Below, piece by piece: positions 36,060 to 45,342 of a DNA stretch of 64,000 nucleotides (positions are counted from its first letter, which is position 1; each line of letters begins with the position of its first letter). A program made the position numbers and the translations under genes. The stretch is from NCBI RefSeq assembly GCF_900108335.1, contig NZ_FNVT01000009.1, positions 248,001-312,000 of the forward strand, in the 5' to 3' direction. The notes beneath the pieces are model-generated. The model worked only from the letters and a program-made list of their open reading frames with translations. It did not search any database and was not told where the DNA came from. This DNA is from Nonomuraea solani. Its GTDB lineage: Bacteria > Actinomycetota > Actinomycetes > Streptosporangiales > Streptosporangiaceae.

Positions 36060-38429
36060 GTGAACCTCCAGCGGATCATTCGGTCCTTACATGTCACGAC
36101 CCTCTCCCTCCTCATGATCGCCTCCTCAGCGGTGCTCTGGGCAGGGGCGACGCCGGCCCAGGCCGTCAAGGGAGCCGGCCCGGTGGCCGACGGCACGTAC
36201 GGTTTCGTGGCGAAGGTGAACGCCGGCGAGACGCACAGCTGCACCGGAGCCCTCGTCAGCCCGCAATGGGTGATCACCGCCACCAGTTGTTTCGCCTCCC
36301 AAGGGCAGTCGGTCACGAGCGGAGCGCCGAAGACGGCGACGACGGTGACGGTCGGCAGGACCGACCTGTCCGGTACGAGCGGGCGGGTGCTGCCCGTGGA
36401 ATGGATCCACCCGCACCGCGACCGGGACGTCGTGCTGGTCAAGCTGGCGCTGCGGGCGGTCGGCATCACGCCTGCCGTGGTCGGCTCCGCCGTTCCCGCC
36501 GCGGGGGACGCGCTGCAGGTCGTGGGCTATGGACGAACGGCTGAGCAGTGGGCGCCCAACCGGGTGCATGCCGCGCCGGTCGTGGCGGGGGCCGTGGACG
36601 CCGGCTCGTTCGGCTGGACCGGGGCGAACGGCAGTGACGTGAGCGCCTGTCAGGGGGACGCGGGCGCGCCGGTGCTGCGCACGAGCGGGGGCCGCGCGGA
36701 GCTCGTCGGGCTCAGCTCCGGGGCGGGCCAGGGAGGCTGCCTGGGCGCCGCCGGCGACGGGGCGCGCGGGGGCGATGCGGCGCGGGTGGACGACCTGGCG
36801 AGCTGGATTCGCACGGTCGCGAGCGAGCCCACCACGTCCTTCGCGCAGTACGGCGGCAGCGTGACCGGTATCGGCGGCTATGACCTGAAGGACAACCGTG
36901 ATCAGGCGGTGGCCTTCGATTACGACCATTCGGGAAAGCTGGATCACCTGCTGCTCTACCGTCCGGGCTCGCAGATCGTCTTCATCGTCAAGCGGAGAAC
37001 GGACGGCACCTACGCCCCGGTCTTCTCCTCGACCACTGGTATCGGTGGTTATGACCTGAAGGACGGCCGGGACCGCATCATCGCCTTCGACCACACGGGT
37101 TCGGGAAAGCTGGACCATCTGCTGCTCTACCGTCCGGGCGGGCAGACGGCCTGGATTCTCGAGCACGGCGCGGGCAACACGTTCAATGCCGTTTTCCACA
37201 GCTCGGCCGGCATCGGCGAATATGACCTGAATAGCGCCGAGGACCAGATCATCGCCTACGACTACGAGCATTCGGGAAAGCTGGACCATCTGCTGTTGTA
37301 CCGGCCGGGGACCGGTATGGCCCGCATTCTCCGGCACAACGGTAATGACACGTTCACGACGGTCTTCGCCACGGCCGATGGTGGGATCGGCGGGTACAAC
37401 CTGAAGGACGCCAAGGACCGCATCATCGCCTTCGACTACACGAGCTCGGGGAAGCCGGACCACCTGGTGCTCTACCGTCCGGGCGGAGAGACGGCCTGGG
37501 TGCTCGAACACGGCGCGGGCAACACGTTCAGGGCCGTCTTCAACAGTGCGGCCGGCATCGGTGGCTATGACCTGAAGAGCACGGCGGACCAGATCATCGC
37601 CTACGACTACGAGCACACGGGCAGGCTGGATCATCTGCTGCTCTACCGTCCGGGCGGGAAGACGGCCTGGATCCTGAAGCACGGCGCGGGCAATTCGTTC
37701 ACGGCGGTGTTCCACAGTTCGACCGGCATCGGCGGCTACAACCTGGAGCTGGCGAAGGACCGCATCATCACCTTCGACTTCCTGAGCACGGGCGGGCAGA
37801 GCCATCTGTTCGCCTACCGTCCGGGTGACCAGATCGCCTATTTCACGGGACGGGCTCTTCCGCCGGTGCGCGTGGTTCCGGTCACCGTGACGCCCGTCAT
37901 CGGCCCGGCCTCCATCGTGGAAAGGTTCGCCTACCCCGCGCACTTCCCGCACGAATACGCGGGCACCTCCGGTCAGACCGATTGGGGTACGGAAAAGGCC
38001 GGGGAGAAGAACTTCGAGCTGATCTCCGGGAACGGCGGGATCATCTGGGTCTCGTGCAGTTCCTCCCCGGAGAACGGGGTCGGCGTGCTCAAGGTGTTCC
38101 CGGGCCTGCTGAACGGCCAGCCCGTGGTCGGCGAGCCGCACCTCGGGGTGATGGCGGTGTGCTTCAAGGTCCTCGCGCCCACGGGATGGGTGAAGCTCCG
38201 GATCCCGAACGTCTTCGAGGTTCAGGGAGACAGCCGCTCGCCGGGCGCCGGCCACGACGTGGACGCGACAGTCGTCAACGTGGAGACCGGAACGGAGCGG
38301 ACCAAGCTCGTCGAACGGGACGAGAGCGAACAGTTCGGACGCTCGGATGCCACCACCTGTGACGCGAGCCACCCGGATTATCCCGAGAACTGCAGCGAGA
38401 CCCTCCTGGAGCTGCGAGTCGTCAGCTGA
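36060..38429 (+). CDS. Secreted trypsin-fold pseudoprotease with six-repeat propeller-like region
   Basis: GTG 36060 gives 789 residues with a Sec signal (SLLMIASSAVLWAGATPAQA). Residues 37-260 are a trypsin-like S1 domain: SCTGALVSPQWVITATSCF, DRDVVLVKLAL, ACQGDAGAPVL. The usual TAAHC is TATSC (Ser76 in place of His) and GDSGGP is GDAGAP (Ala201 in place of Ser), so two of three catalytic residues are gone while Asp123 stays. Residues 270-600 hold six copies of a 57-residue repeat (IGGYDLKD...FDY..SGKLDHLLLYRPG), Asp-rich like calcium-binding FG-GAP/VCBS blades. A ~190-residue C-terminal domain of unknown fold follows. It should be a secreted binding protein, not a protease. Confidence 0.85.
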   Translation: MNLQRIIRSLHVTTLSLLMIASSAVLWAGATPAQAVKGAGPVADGTYGFVAKVNAGETHSCTGALVSPQWVITATSCFASQGQSVTSGAPKTATTVTVGRTDLSGTSGRVLPVEWIHPHRDRDVVLVKLALRAVGITPAVVGSAVPAAGDALQVVGYGRTAEQWAPNRVHAAPVVAGAVDAGSFGWTGANGSDVSACQGDAGAPVLRTSGGRAELVGLSSGAGQGGCLGAAGDGARGGDAARVDDLASWIRTVASEPTTSFAQYGGSVTGIGGYDLKDNRDQAVAFDYDHSGKLDHLLLYRPGSQIVFIVKRRTDGTYAPVFSSTTGIGGYDLKDGRDRIIAFDHTGSGKLDHLLLYRPGGQTAWILEHGAGNTFNAVFHSSAGIGEYDLNSAEDQIIAYDYEHSGKLDHLLLYRPGTGMARILRHNGNDTFTTVFATADGGIGGYNLKDAKDRIIAFDYTSSGKPDHLVLYRPGGETAWVLEHGAGNTFRAVFNSAAGIGGYDLKSTADQIIAYDYEHTGRLDHLLLYRPGGKTAWILKHGAGNSFTAVFHSSTGIGGYNLELAKDRIITFDFLSTGGQSHLFAYRPGDQIAYFTGRALPPVRVVPVTVTPVIGPASIVERFAYPAHFPHEYAGTSGQTDWGTEKAGEKNFELISGNGGIIWVSCSSSPENGVGVLKVFPGLLNGQPVVGEPHLGVMAVCFKVLAPTGWVKLRIPNVFEVQGDSRSPGAGHDVDATVVNVETGTERTKLVERDESEQFGRSDATTCDASHPDYPENCSETLLELRVVS
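36867..37851 (+). repeat. Six 171-bp tandem coding repeats
   Basis: Repeats begin at 36867, 37038, 37209 and so on at a 57-codon period. Each encodes GIGGYDL...D.II.FDY...G..DHLLLYRPG and an HGAGNTF-type end. Copies 2, 4 and 5 are most alike, suggesting recent internal duplication. Confidence 0.88.
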
Positions 38430-38436
38430 ATACCGG

Positions 38437-38471
38437 ACGGCCGGTCGGGCGCATGAGCTCCGGCCGGCCGT
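38437..38471. terminator. Hairpin between the two secreted-protein genes
   Basis: ACGGCCGG and CCGGCCGT form a perfect 8-bp stem around a 19-base loop just after the stop at 38429. No T-run; a terminator is likely but not certain. Confidence 0.4.
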
Positions 38472-38495
38472 TCGGCCCGTTCATTGACCACATCG

Positions 38496-41400
38496 ATGGA
38501 AATGGTGGAAGTGAATACGATTCGAGCGTTACGTGGTGGCAGAACGGCAGGGGTCATCGGCACCGTGCTCTCGCTGCTTCTCGCGGGCAGCCCCATCACC
38601 GAGGCGAAGGCGGCGGCGGACCCGCCCCCAGCACCGGCATGCGAACGTCAGGTGGTTCTGGAAGCGTGGGTGACGGGCGGCGTGAACGTGCGCCCGGCCG
38701 CCGAGCAGGCGCTGCTCGGGGACAGAGCGGCGGTCTGTGCCCTGCTCGCCCGGCTTCCCCAGCTCGTGGCGCAGGACGATCGTGAGCAGGTCGGCCGCAT
38801 CAAGTCCCAGGGCGAGCCTGAGGTGGCCGCCGCCGCCAATGCCGCCCTGGTCTCGGACGACGCCGGCGCCGTGGCGAGGTTCCTCAACGGTGGCTGGGAG
38901 ACCGCCCGGGAGATCGACCTGCGCGCCATGGTGAACAAGATGAAGGCGGCCGGCGGGCCGGAGGTCAAGGCCGCCGCGAACGCGGTGCTGCGCAACGGGT
39001 CGCGTGGGGACCTGGGGAAGTTCGTCGACTCCGGCTGGCGGGTGCCGTACCGGATGGACCTGCGCGTGGTCGCCAACCGGGCGATGTCCGAAGGGGGCCC
39101 GCAGGTGCAGGCCGCGGCGAACCGGGCGCTCCAGGACGGCAGCCAGGAGATGCTGGAGCGCTTCGCCCAGATCGACTGGGGGGTGGCCCAGGCCCGGGAC
39201 AACGAGGCCCAGACCTTGAACGATCTCCGGGCGAGCGCCGCGGAGGCGACCCGCCGCGCGGCGTTCGAGACGATCTCCGCGGTCGCGCAGGCCGACCGTG
39301 CGAAAGCCGAGGCCGCGGCGGCCAAGAGCGACGCGGAAGAGGCGCAACGCCTCGCCTCGCTGGCCGGGCAGGAGTCGGCGGAGGCCAAGCGTCAGGCCCA
39401 ACGCGCCGCCGAGGCCGCCGACCGTGCCGCGGCCGCGTCCCGGGTCGCCGTACAGGCCGCGCGGACCGCGGCGACGGCCGCGCGGGCGGCCTCAGGGGCC
39501 GCCGCACGCGCGGCGACCGCGGCGGCGCGGGCGCACACGAAGTCGGACGAGGCGTGGGCGGCCGCGACGGCGGCGGAGCTGGACGCGGCGGCCGCTGCCA
39601 GAGCGGAGAAGTACAACCGGGACATGCAGCGGATCGGTCCGGAGATCACCGCGTTGATCTCGCCCATCAATCAGATCATCGTCGTGACCGAGCAGGCGCA
39701 CGCCGCGGTCGCCGCCGCCGATTCGGCCAGGGCGAACACCGAGGCCGCCGGACGCGCGGCCGAGGCCGCCGGGCGATATGCGGGAGCGGCCAGCGCCGAG
39801 GCCCGAAACGCATTCGCGGCGGCCGCGCGGGCGAAAGCGAGCGCGGACCAGGCGAGGCGCGCCACCGAGGAGACGGTACGTCAGGCGGACATCGCCAAGG
39901 ACGCGGCCGGAAAGGCGCGCGACGCGGCGACGCGCGCCGTGACCTACGCGGAGCAGTCGGCGAGCGCCGCGGCGAGCGCGGCCCAGCATGCGGGCAGCGC
40001 CGTCAACGCGGCCGAGCTGGCGACGCAGCACGCGAACAACGCCTTCCGCGCGGCGGAGGACGCGTTGCGGGCGGCCGAGACGGCCCAGATCGTTTACAAG
40101 GCGGCGCGTGAGGTGGACGCCGAACGACTTCAGAAGGAGCTGGAACTTGAGCTGTCCTTCGCCCGGCACATCAGCCAGAAGGCCGCCGAGGCCCGATTGG
40201 GGGAGGCTCGCGGCTTCGATGTGCCCATGGGCCAGTACCACACCCCGCAGATCGACGCGCTGATCGCCGAGGTCGCCGGCGCGCCGGAGACCGAGGCCGC
40301 GTCGGCGGCCCCCAAGGCGCGGGAGGTGGCCCGCTACTTCGCGACCGTGCCCGGCACGTGGACCAGTTCGGCGGCCATGACGGCTCTCGGCGAGGACAAT
40401 GACCTCTTCGCCATCGAGTTCGTCAAGAGCGGCCTCGCGTCCGCGGAAGAGCAGGACGACCGCACGAGGCTGACCGGCCTCATGATCACCGGCAGCCCGG
40501 CCATGAGAGCGGCCGCTCAGGACGCTCTCGACAGCGGATGGTCCGACGTCATCGAGTTCCTCAAGGACCCGGACTACCCCGAGCGAGCCGCCGAGGACCG
40601 GGAGGAGGTCAACGGCATCCTTTCCGACGCCCGCGGCACCGGCCACACCCACATCGAGGAGGCGGCGAACATCGCCCTGCGTTCGGACAGGCCGGACGCC
40701 CTCAAGAAGTTCCTCGACAAGGACCACAACACCGCTTACGCGATCGACGTCCGGGCGAAGGTCGGCGCGATCGCCGGGGACGACTCCCACGGGACCGAGG
40801 TGCGCAACGGCGCCCAGATCGCGCTGGCCGGCACGACGGCGATGCAGGTCGAGTTCCTGGAGGTGGAGCGGCACCGTGCGGCCCAGCGCGACTACGCGAC
40901 CGCGACGCACAACTACATCGCCAGTTCCTTGATGATCGAGACCTCGCAGATCGCGCAGCAGGCCGTCGACTTCGCGCGCACCGCGCAGGCCGCGGCGGCG
41001 GAGGCCCGCGGTGCGGCGGAGCAGGCCATCGGTTACGCGAACGACGCCGGCAAGGCGGCCGACGAGGCGAGGAAGTTCGCGGCCGATGCCGTGGCCCACG
41101 CCCGCGACGCCGCCGCGTCCGCGGAACGGGCCGCCGAGGCCGTCCGCACCGCCGCCGCAGCGACCAAGCAGGCCCAGCAGTCGGCCAGGTCGGCGTCCCT
41201 CTCGGCCCGCTGGGCCCGCGCCTCCGCCGTCTCGGCGGCACAGGACGCGGCCAGCGCCTACGCCGCCTATGACACCGCGTACGCCGCGCAGATCGAGGCC
41301 GGCAAGAGCGCGTCCGAAGCGGCTCGCATCGCCGCGGAAGTGTTCGAGACCTATCGGCTTGAGGCCGAGGCACATTTGCGCGAGCTCAAGAGGGAATTGA

Positions 41401-42584
41401 AAGACCACTGCAAGAATGCCCCCAAGCTCGGCAATCCTGGCTACCACGACTGCGACGCACGCGCTGAAGAGATCCTGAACGACCCCAAGGGGCCGCTCCA
41501 CGATCCGGACGGCTTCGCCAAGGAGAACGTCGAGCACTGCAAGAGGCAGTTCGTCGGCAAAGCCCAGGACGCCTGTATGTCCATCGTCCTGAGCCCGATC
41601 TTCTCCTTCGCGGCCAGGGAAATCGGCAACCGGGAGACCGACGCCCAACTCCTCGCCGAAGAGTACATAGCCCTGACCGGCGCGGACCTGGTCAACGCCG
41701 CCTCCCAGTACGGCCTGGTCGGCGATTGCAAGAACGCCCTCAAGGGCGGTGTCGCGGATGCGGCGCAGTCGGTCAAGGACTGCCTCACCGGAGCCCTGGA
41801 ACTGTCCGAAGATCCCGACTGGGACGAGTACGCGTCCCAGTGGAGGGGGACCTTCGTGGAGTCGCACGTCCCGGAGGAACTTCGGTTCGGCGAGTACAAC
41901 TCGATCTGGGGAACGATGTACCTGCTCGCGCGCCAATCCGATCTGTCCATCCTCTGGGCGACCCGCGAGACCGAGCTGGCAACGTCGATACTGCGCACGG
42001 TTCCGATCGGATGCGTCCAGGAAGGCGGGCACTGCCCGTTCGAGGACGCGGCGAACCAGCTCAGGGACGTGAGCGAGACCATCAAACAGCTCAACAACCA
42101 GGGCTACATCGTGGACGAGTCCGGACGGGTGCTCGACGCGAACGGCCTGCCGATCGCGAGTCTGCCGCCGGTCACCGATCTGGAGAAGTGGGCGAACTAC
42201 ACCGTCGAGAGCGGTCTGCACGACGACCTCGCGGCCCTCGAACAACGTCTCAGCCTGCTGTACACGCAGCAGTTCGGCCTGCCCATGGCGCCCCCGGCCT
42301 GGCACCTTGAGACGCAGCTCGCCTACCGCGTCGCCACGCGGGAGGTGGCGCTGAAGGAGAACACGCTGCGGCTCGTCATGAACAACCGCGGCGGCGTCTG
42401 CGACGCGGTGCCGGTCAGCGGCACCGGGCCCGATGCGCAGCGCCAGACCGTGGCCGGGTGCGTCCAGGCCATCAAACTGCTGCTGCCGGCCGGTACCACC
42501 ATGATCATCTACTATCCGGATCCGGACAATCCGGCGGAACTACTGGAGGTCACCGTGCGTGGGGTCGGCCGCTGGCTGGACTGA
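38496..42584 (+). CDS. Secreted ALF-repeat polymorphic toxin with DddA/SCP1.201-like deaminase C-terminus
   Basis: The frame opens at TTG 38484; ATG 38496 and GTG 38511 are possible starts (1362 residues from the ATG). A Sec signal ends near EAKAAA. Alanine-leucine-phenylalanine (ALF) repeats lie near 70-225 and 610-780 (AAANAALVSDDAGAVARFL; AANIALRSDRPDALKKFL). Very Ala-rich coiled coils fill 240-530 and 790-950. The last ~100 residues read WHLETQLAYRVA, LVMNNRGGVCD, AGCVQAIKLLLPAGTTM, IIYYPDPDNP. That order, H-x-E (His1270, Glu1272), then Cys1302 and Cys1322, then LLPxGTT, fits the deaminase fold of the DddA/SCP1.201 toxins. The Cys-Cys gap is longer than in DddA. Predicted to deaminate cytosine in nucleic acid of rival cells. 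No adjacent immunity gene is recognised. Confidence 0.75.
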   Translation: MEMVEVNTIRALRGGRTAGVIGTVLSLLLAGSPITEAKAAADPPPAPACERQVVLEAWVTGGVNVRPAAEQALLGDRAAVCALLARLPQLVAQDDREQVGRIKSQGEPEVAAAANAALVSDDAGAVARFLNGGWETAREIDLRAMVNKMKAAGGPEVKAAANAVLRNGSRGDLGKFVDSGWRVPYRMDLRVVANRAMSEGGPQVQAAANRALQDGSQEMLERFAQIDWGVAQARDNEAQTLNDLRASAAEATRRAAFETISAVAQADRAKAEAAAAKSDAEEAQRLASLAGQESAEAKRQAQRAAEAADRAAAASRVAVQAARTAATAARAASGAAARAATAAARAHTKSDEAWAAATAAELDAAAAARAEKYNRDMQRIGPEITALISPINQIIVVTEQAHAAVAAADSARANTEAAGRAAEAAGRYAGAASAEARNAFAAAARAKASADQARRATEETVRQADIAKDAAGKARDAATRAVTYAEQSASAAASAAQHAGSAVNAAELATQHANNAFRAAEDALRAAETAQIVYKAAREVDAERLQKELELELSFARHISQKAAEARLGEARGFDVPMGQYHTPQIDALIAEVAGAPETEAASAAPKAREVARYFATVPGTWTSSAAMTALGEDNDLFAIEFVKSGLASAEEQDDRTRLTGLMITGSPAMRAAAQDALDSGWSDVIEFLKDPDYPERAAEDREEVNGILSDARGTGHTHIEEAANIALRSDRPDALKKFLDKDHNTAYAIDVRAKVGAIAGDDSHGTEVRNGAQIALAGTTAMQVEFLEVERHRAAQRDYATATHNYIASSLMIETSQIAQQAVDFARTAQAAAAEARGAAEQAIGYANDAGKAADEARKFAADAVAHARDAAASAERAAEAVRTAAAATKQAQQSARSASLSARWARASAVSAAQDAASAYAAYDTAYAAQIEAGKSASEAARIAAEVFETYRLEAEAHLRELKRELKDHCKNAPKLGNPGYHDCDARAEEILNDPKGPLHDPDGFAKENVEHCKRQFVGKAQDACMSIVLSPIFSFAAREIGNRETDAQLLAEEYIALTGADLVNAASQYGLVGDCKNALKGGVADAAQSVKDCLTGALELSEDPDWDEYASQWRGTFVESHVPEELRFGEYNSIWGTMYLLARQSDLSILWATRETELATSILRTVPIGCVQEGGHCPFEDAANQLRDVSETIKQLNNQGYIVDESGRVLDANGLPIASLPPVTDLEKWANYTVESGLHDDLAALEQRLSLLYTQQFGLPMAPPAWHLETQLAYRVATREVALKENTLRLVMNNRGGVCDAVPVSGTGPDAQRQTVAGCVQAIKLLLPAGTTMIIYYPDPDNPAELLEVTVRGVGRWLD

Positions 42585-42607
42585 TCCCGCGGGATGCGCA
42601 CGGATGG

Positions 42608-42636
42608 AGGCGCGGTCGTCGAGGAACGCCGCGCCT
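42608..42636. terminator. Hairpin after the deaminase toxin gene
   Basis: AGGCGCGG pairs with CCGCGCCT around a 13-base loop, 24 bp after the stop at 42584, followed by TCAT. It probably ends the toxin transcript. Confidence 0.5.
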
Positions 42637-42783
42637 TCATCCTGCGGCAAGCTCCGCGGCAGAGCCGATGTTCGCCGGTTCTGACCGCACCTCAGTGGCC
42701 GACATACGCCGACGAGCCCCACCGACTCCGAGCCGTGCCGAAACAGCGGAGGTGAGGAGCACGATAGCCAAGAGGAGGTGGGC

Positions 42784-43287
42784 ATGGAGCTGGAATTGCT
42801 GGCCGGCTACGCGGTGGGCTACTTGGTGCAGAAGTTCGGCCGGGTGTTCCGGCGGGCCGATGAGGAGGTGGATCTGGCCATCGACGCCGGGATGGACCGA
42901 TTGCACGAGGTCGTGACCGAGCGGCTGGGGAACGAGCCCGCCCTGACGCGGCTCGAGGAGGAGACGGAGGACGGGCGGGAGAGCCCGCGGACGCGGCAGC
43001 GGGTGCGGCTGGCGCTGGAGGAGGCGGCGGAGAGCGATCCGGAGTTCGCCGCCGAACTGGAACGGCTGGTCGGCGAGCTGCGAAGACCCGAGGGAGCGCA
43101 GGCCGGCGATCATGGGCTGGCGGCCGGTGGCACCGTCAGGATCGAGGCGTCGCACGGCGGCGTCGCGGCGGGAGTGATCCACGGGTCGGTGTCCACGGGA
43201 AACCCGATGTCCACGGAGCCATCGAGGTCCACGGAGGACCCGGGGGCCACGGGAAACCCTCCCCGGCCGGGCCCGTCCGACGCCTGA
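42784..43287 (+). CDS. Small helical protein paired with NB-ARC/TPR gene, unknown function
   Basis: ATG 42784 has AGGAGG seven bases upstream; 167 residues. The N-terminus (MELELLAGYAVGYLVQKFGR) is an amphipathic or hydrophobic helix, followed by RADEEVDLAIDAGMDRLHEV, an acidic helical segment and RVRLALEEAAESDPEFAAEL. The last 60 residues are Gly/Ser/Pro-rich with GTVRIEASHGGVAAGVIHGS. Such proteins recur directly before NB-ARC/TPR genes in actinomycetes and are sometimes labelled chromosome-partitioning-like without evidence. It may be a membrane-associated effector or adaptor for the STAND protein encoded next. It is unlikely to be the immunity protein for the preceding toxin. Confidence 0.65.
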   Translation: MELELLAGYAVGYLVQKFGRVFRRADEEVDLAIDAGMDRLHEVVTERLGNEPALTRLEEETEDGRESPRTRQRVRLALEEAAESDPEFAAELERLVGELRRPEGAQAGDHGLAAGGTVRIEASHGGVAAGVIHGSVSTGNPMSTEPSRSTEDPGATGNPPRPGPSDA

Positions 43288-43373
43288 CCGGTCCCGGCAT
43301 TGTCCAGGCCGATCGCGGAGCGATCGCGATCGGAACGCTGTACCAGGAGCGGGCGGCGGCTCCGGCGCATCCG

Positions 43374-45305
43374 GTGCGGCTGATGCCCCGGCCGCTGCGG
43401 CTTGCCGGGCGCGAGGCGCTGCTGGCCGAGATCGAGCGACGGTTCCGCGAGGCGGGCGCACTGCCCGCGATGCTCGTGCTGCACGGTCTGGGTGGGGTGG
43501 GCAAGACGAGCGCGGCGCTGGAGTACGCCTACCGGCATCGGGACGGCTACCGCCTGGTGTGGCAGTTCGCGGCGGAGGACGAGGTCGTGCTGTCGAACGG
43601 CCTGTCGGAGCTGGCGCTGCTCCTGGGGGTGCGCGGCCTGATCGACGGCGCCGACCCGGCCGCCCAGGTGCACGCCGCCCTGGCCGCCCACCCCGGGCCG
43701 TGGCTGCTCGTGCTCGACAACGTCACCGACCCCGGGGTGATCCGCCGGGTGCTGCCCCCTGCCGGGCACGGGCACGTGCTGATCACCAGCCGGTACGCCC
43801 ACTGGCCGCCCCCGCTGGGCGTCGAGGTGCACACGCTCGAACCCGCGGTCGCCGCCGCCTTCCTGCGGACCAGGACCGGGGACGACGACACCGAGGCCTC
43901 CGCCGAGGTGGCCAGGGAACTGGGACTGCTGCCGCTCGCCCTGGAGCAGGCCGCGGCGTACACCCTCGAAACCGGCCGCACGCTGGGAGAGTATCTGGCC
44001 CTGCTGCGCCGGCGCCGGACCGAGCTGCTGAGCAGGGGCCGCCCCTGGGAGTACGACCAGCCGGTCTCCGCCACCTGGACGCTGGCCCTGGAACGCCTGG
44101 CCGGCCGGAACCCCGAGGCCATCGCGATGCTGCGGTTCTTCGCCTGCCTCGCCCCCGACGCGATCCCGCTGCGCCTGCTGCTTCCGGCCGCCTCACTCAC
44201 GGGGGAGGCACGGGCCCGTCCCCTGCTGGGGTCCCTCCTCGACGACGAGGCGGCGGTGGACGACGCCGTACGGGCGTTGCGGGCGTACTCCCTGGTCCGG
44301 CCCGTCGGCGACGGGAGCACATCCGTGCACCGGCTGGTCCGGTTCGTGGTCCTGGACCAGGTGGCCGAGGAACAGAGGTGGCGCGCCGCCGCGGCCGAGG
44401 TGCTGGCCGCGGCGGTCCCCGAGATGCCCGAGCACCGCAAGGACTGGCCGGCCTTCGCCCGGTTGCTGCCGCACGTGGTGGCCGCGCTCGACCCCTTCGA
44501 GCCCGCCTTCCGCCGCGTCGCCGAATTCCTGGCCTGGAGTGGCGACTACCCCACCTCCCGCCTGCTGCACGAGCGGGTGCTGGCCACACGCCTGGAGCGC
44601 CTCGGCCCCGACCACCCGGACACCCTGTGGTCGATGGACGACGTCGCCTTCGTGATCGGGCTGGCCGGCGACTTCGAGACCGCCCGCGAGCGGTACGCCG
44701 ACGTCCTGGAGGGCCGTAAACGCGTGCTGGGCGTGACAGACGAGGACACGCTGACCGCCTGGGACCGCCTGGCCTTCTGGACCGGCAGGTCCGGCGACGC
44801 CGCGGCCGCCCGCGACCTGTGTGCCGAACTCCTCCCCCTGCGCGAGCGCGTGTCCGGCCCCGAACATCCCGAAACCCTCCAGACCATCAGCAACCTGGCG
44901 TGGCAGACCGGCGAGGCAGGCGACGCCGCGGCCGCCCGTGACCGCCTGGCCGCCCTCGTCCCTGTCGCCGTCCGCGTCTACGGCGAGAACCGCCACGACA
45001 CGCTCACCATCCGCGCCAACCACGCCCACTGGTCCGGCCGGGCCGGCGACCCGGCCGGCGCCCGCGACCTGCTGGTCGCCGTCGTCCGCGACCGCGACCG
45101 GGTCTCGGGTCCCGAGCACCCGGAAACTCTCGCCGTCCGCTCCGCACTGGCCCGATGGACCGGCGAGGCAGGCGATCACGGGCGGGCCTGCGAGCTGTAT
45201 GAGGACGTGCTTCCGGTACGTGTCCGCGTCCAGGGACGTGACCACGCCGACGTGCGCAAGGACCTCGCGAGGCTCACCCACTTCAGGTCCTTGACCGGCC
45301 GCTGA
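43374..45305 (+). CDS. NB-ARC/TPR (STAND) protein
   Basis: GTG 43374 is the first usual start (643 residues), but the frame is open upstream and encodes DRGAIAIGTLYQERAAAPAH, which looks like genuine N-terminal sequence; an ATT at 43299 is the only further candidate. Walker A LHGLGGVGKTSAALEYAY lies near residues 35-52, Walker B PWLLVLDNVTDP near 110-121, and GLPL-type motif LGLLPLALEQAAAYT near 185-199. From about residue 400 there are kinesin-light-chain-type TPRs (LGPDHPDTLWSMDDVAFVIG; SGPEHPETL). STAND proteins switch on ATP binding when a ligand is sensed by the TPRs. No effector domain is recognised here; the preceding small protein may supply it. Confidence 0.82.
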   Translation: MRLMPRPLRLAGREALLAEIERRFREAGALPAMLVLHGLGGVGKTSAALEYAYRHRDGYRLVWQFAAEDEVVLSNGLSELALLLGVRGLIDGADPAAQVHAALAAHPGPWLLVLDNVTDPGVIRRVLPPAGHGHVLITSRYAHWPPPLGVEVHTLEPAVAAAFLRTRTGDDDTEASAEVARELGLLPLALEQAAAYTLETGRTLGEYLALLRRRRTELLSRGRPWEYDQPVSATWTLALERLAGRNPEAIAMLRFFACLAPDAIPLRLLLPAASLTGEARARPLLGSLLDDEAAVDDAVRALRAYSLVRPVGDGSTSVHRLVRFVVLDQVAEEQRWRAAAAEVLAAAVPEMPEHRKDWPAFARLLPHVVAALDPFEPAFRRVAEFLAWSGDYPTSRLLHERVLATRLERLGPDHPDTLWSMDDVAFVIGLAGDFETARERYADVLEGRKRVLGVTDEDTLTAWDRLAFWTGRSGDAAAARDLCAELLPLRERVSGPEHPETLQTISNLAWQTGEAGDAAAARDRLAALVPVAVRVYGENRHDTLTIRANHAHWSGRAGDPAGARDLLVAVVRDRDRVSGPEHPETLAVRSALARWTGEAGDHGRACELYEDVLPVRVRVQGRDHADVRKDLARLTHFRSLTGR

Positions 45306-45342
45306 ACGGCTTCCGCGCGGTAGCTGGCCGGTGTGCTCGAAG

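Noticed and set aside
36867..37851. Regular repeats as a possible CRISPR array
   Set aside because: The 171-bp period is a coding repeat of 57 residues; there are no short repeats with unique spacers.
36126..38372. A 748-codon minus-strand frame antisense to the pseudoprotease
   Set aside because: It mirrors the repeats of the sense gene and has no signal, motif or ribosome site.
38437..38471. Hairpin as a riboswitch for the toxin gene
   Set aside because: It is a single perfect stem right after a stop codon; a terminator is the simpler reading.
39492..42305. A 937-codon minus-strand frame antisense to the deaminase toxin
   Set aside because: Repetitive Gly/Arg/Leu content created by the Ala-rich coiled-coil codons; no ribosome site or motifs.
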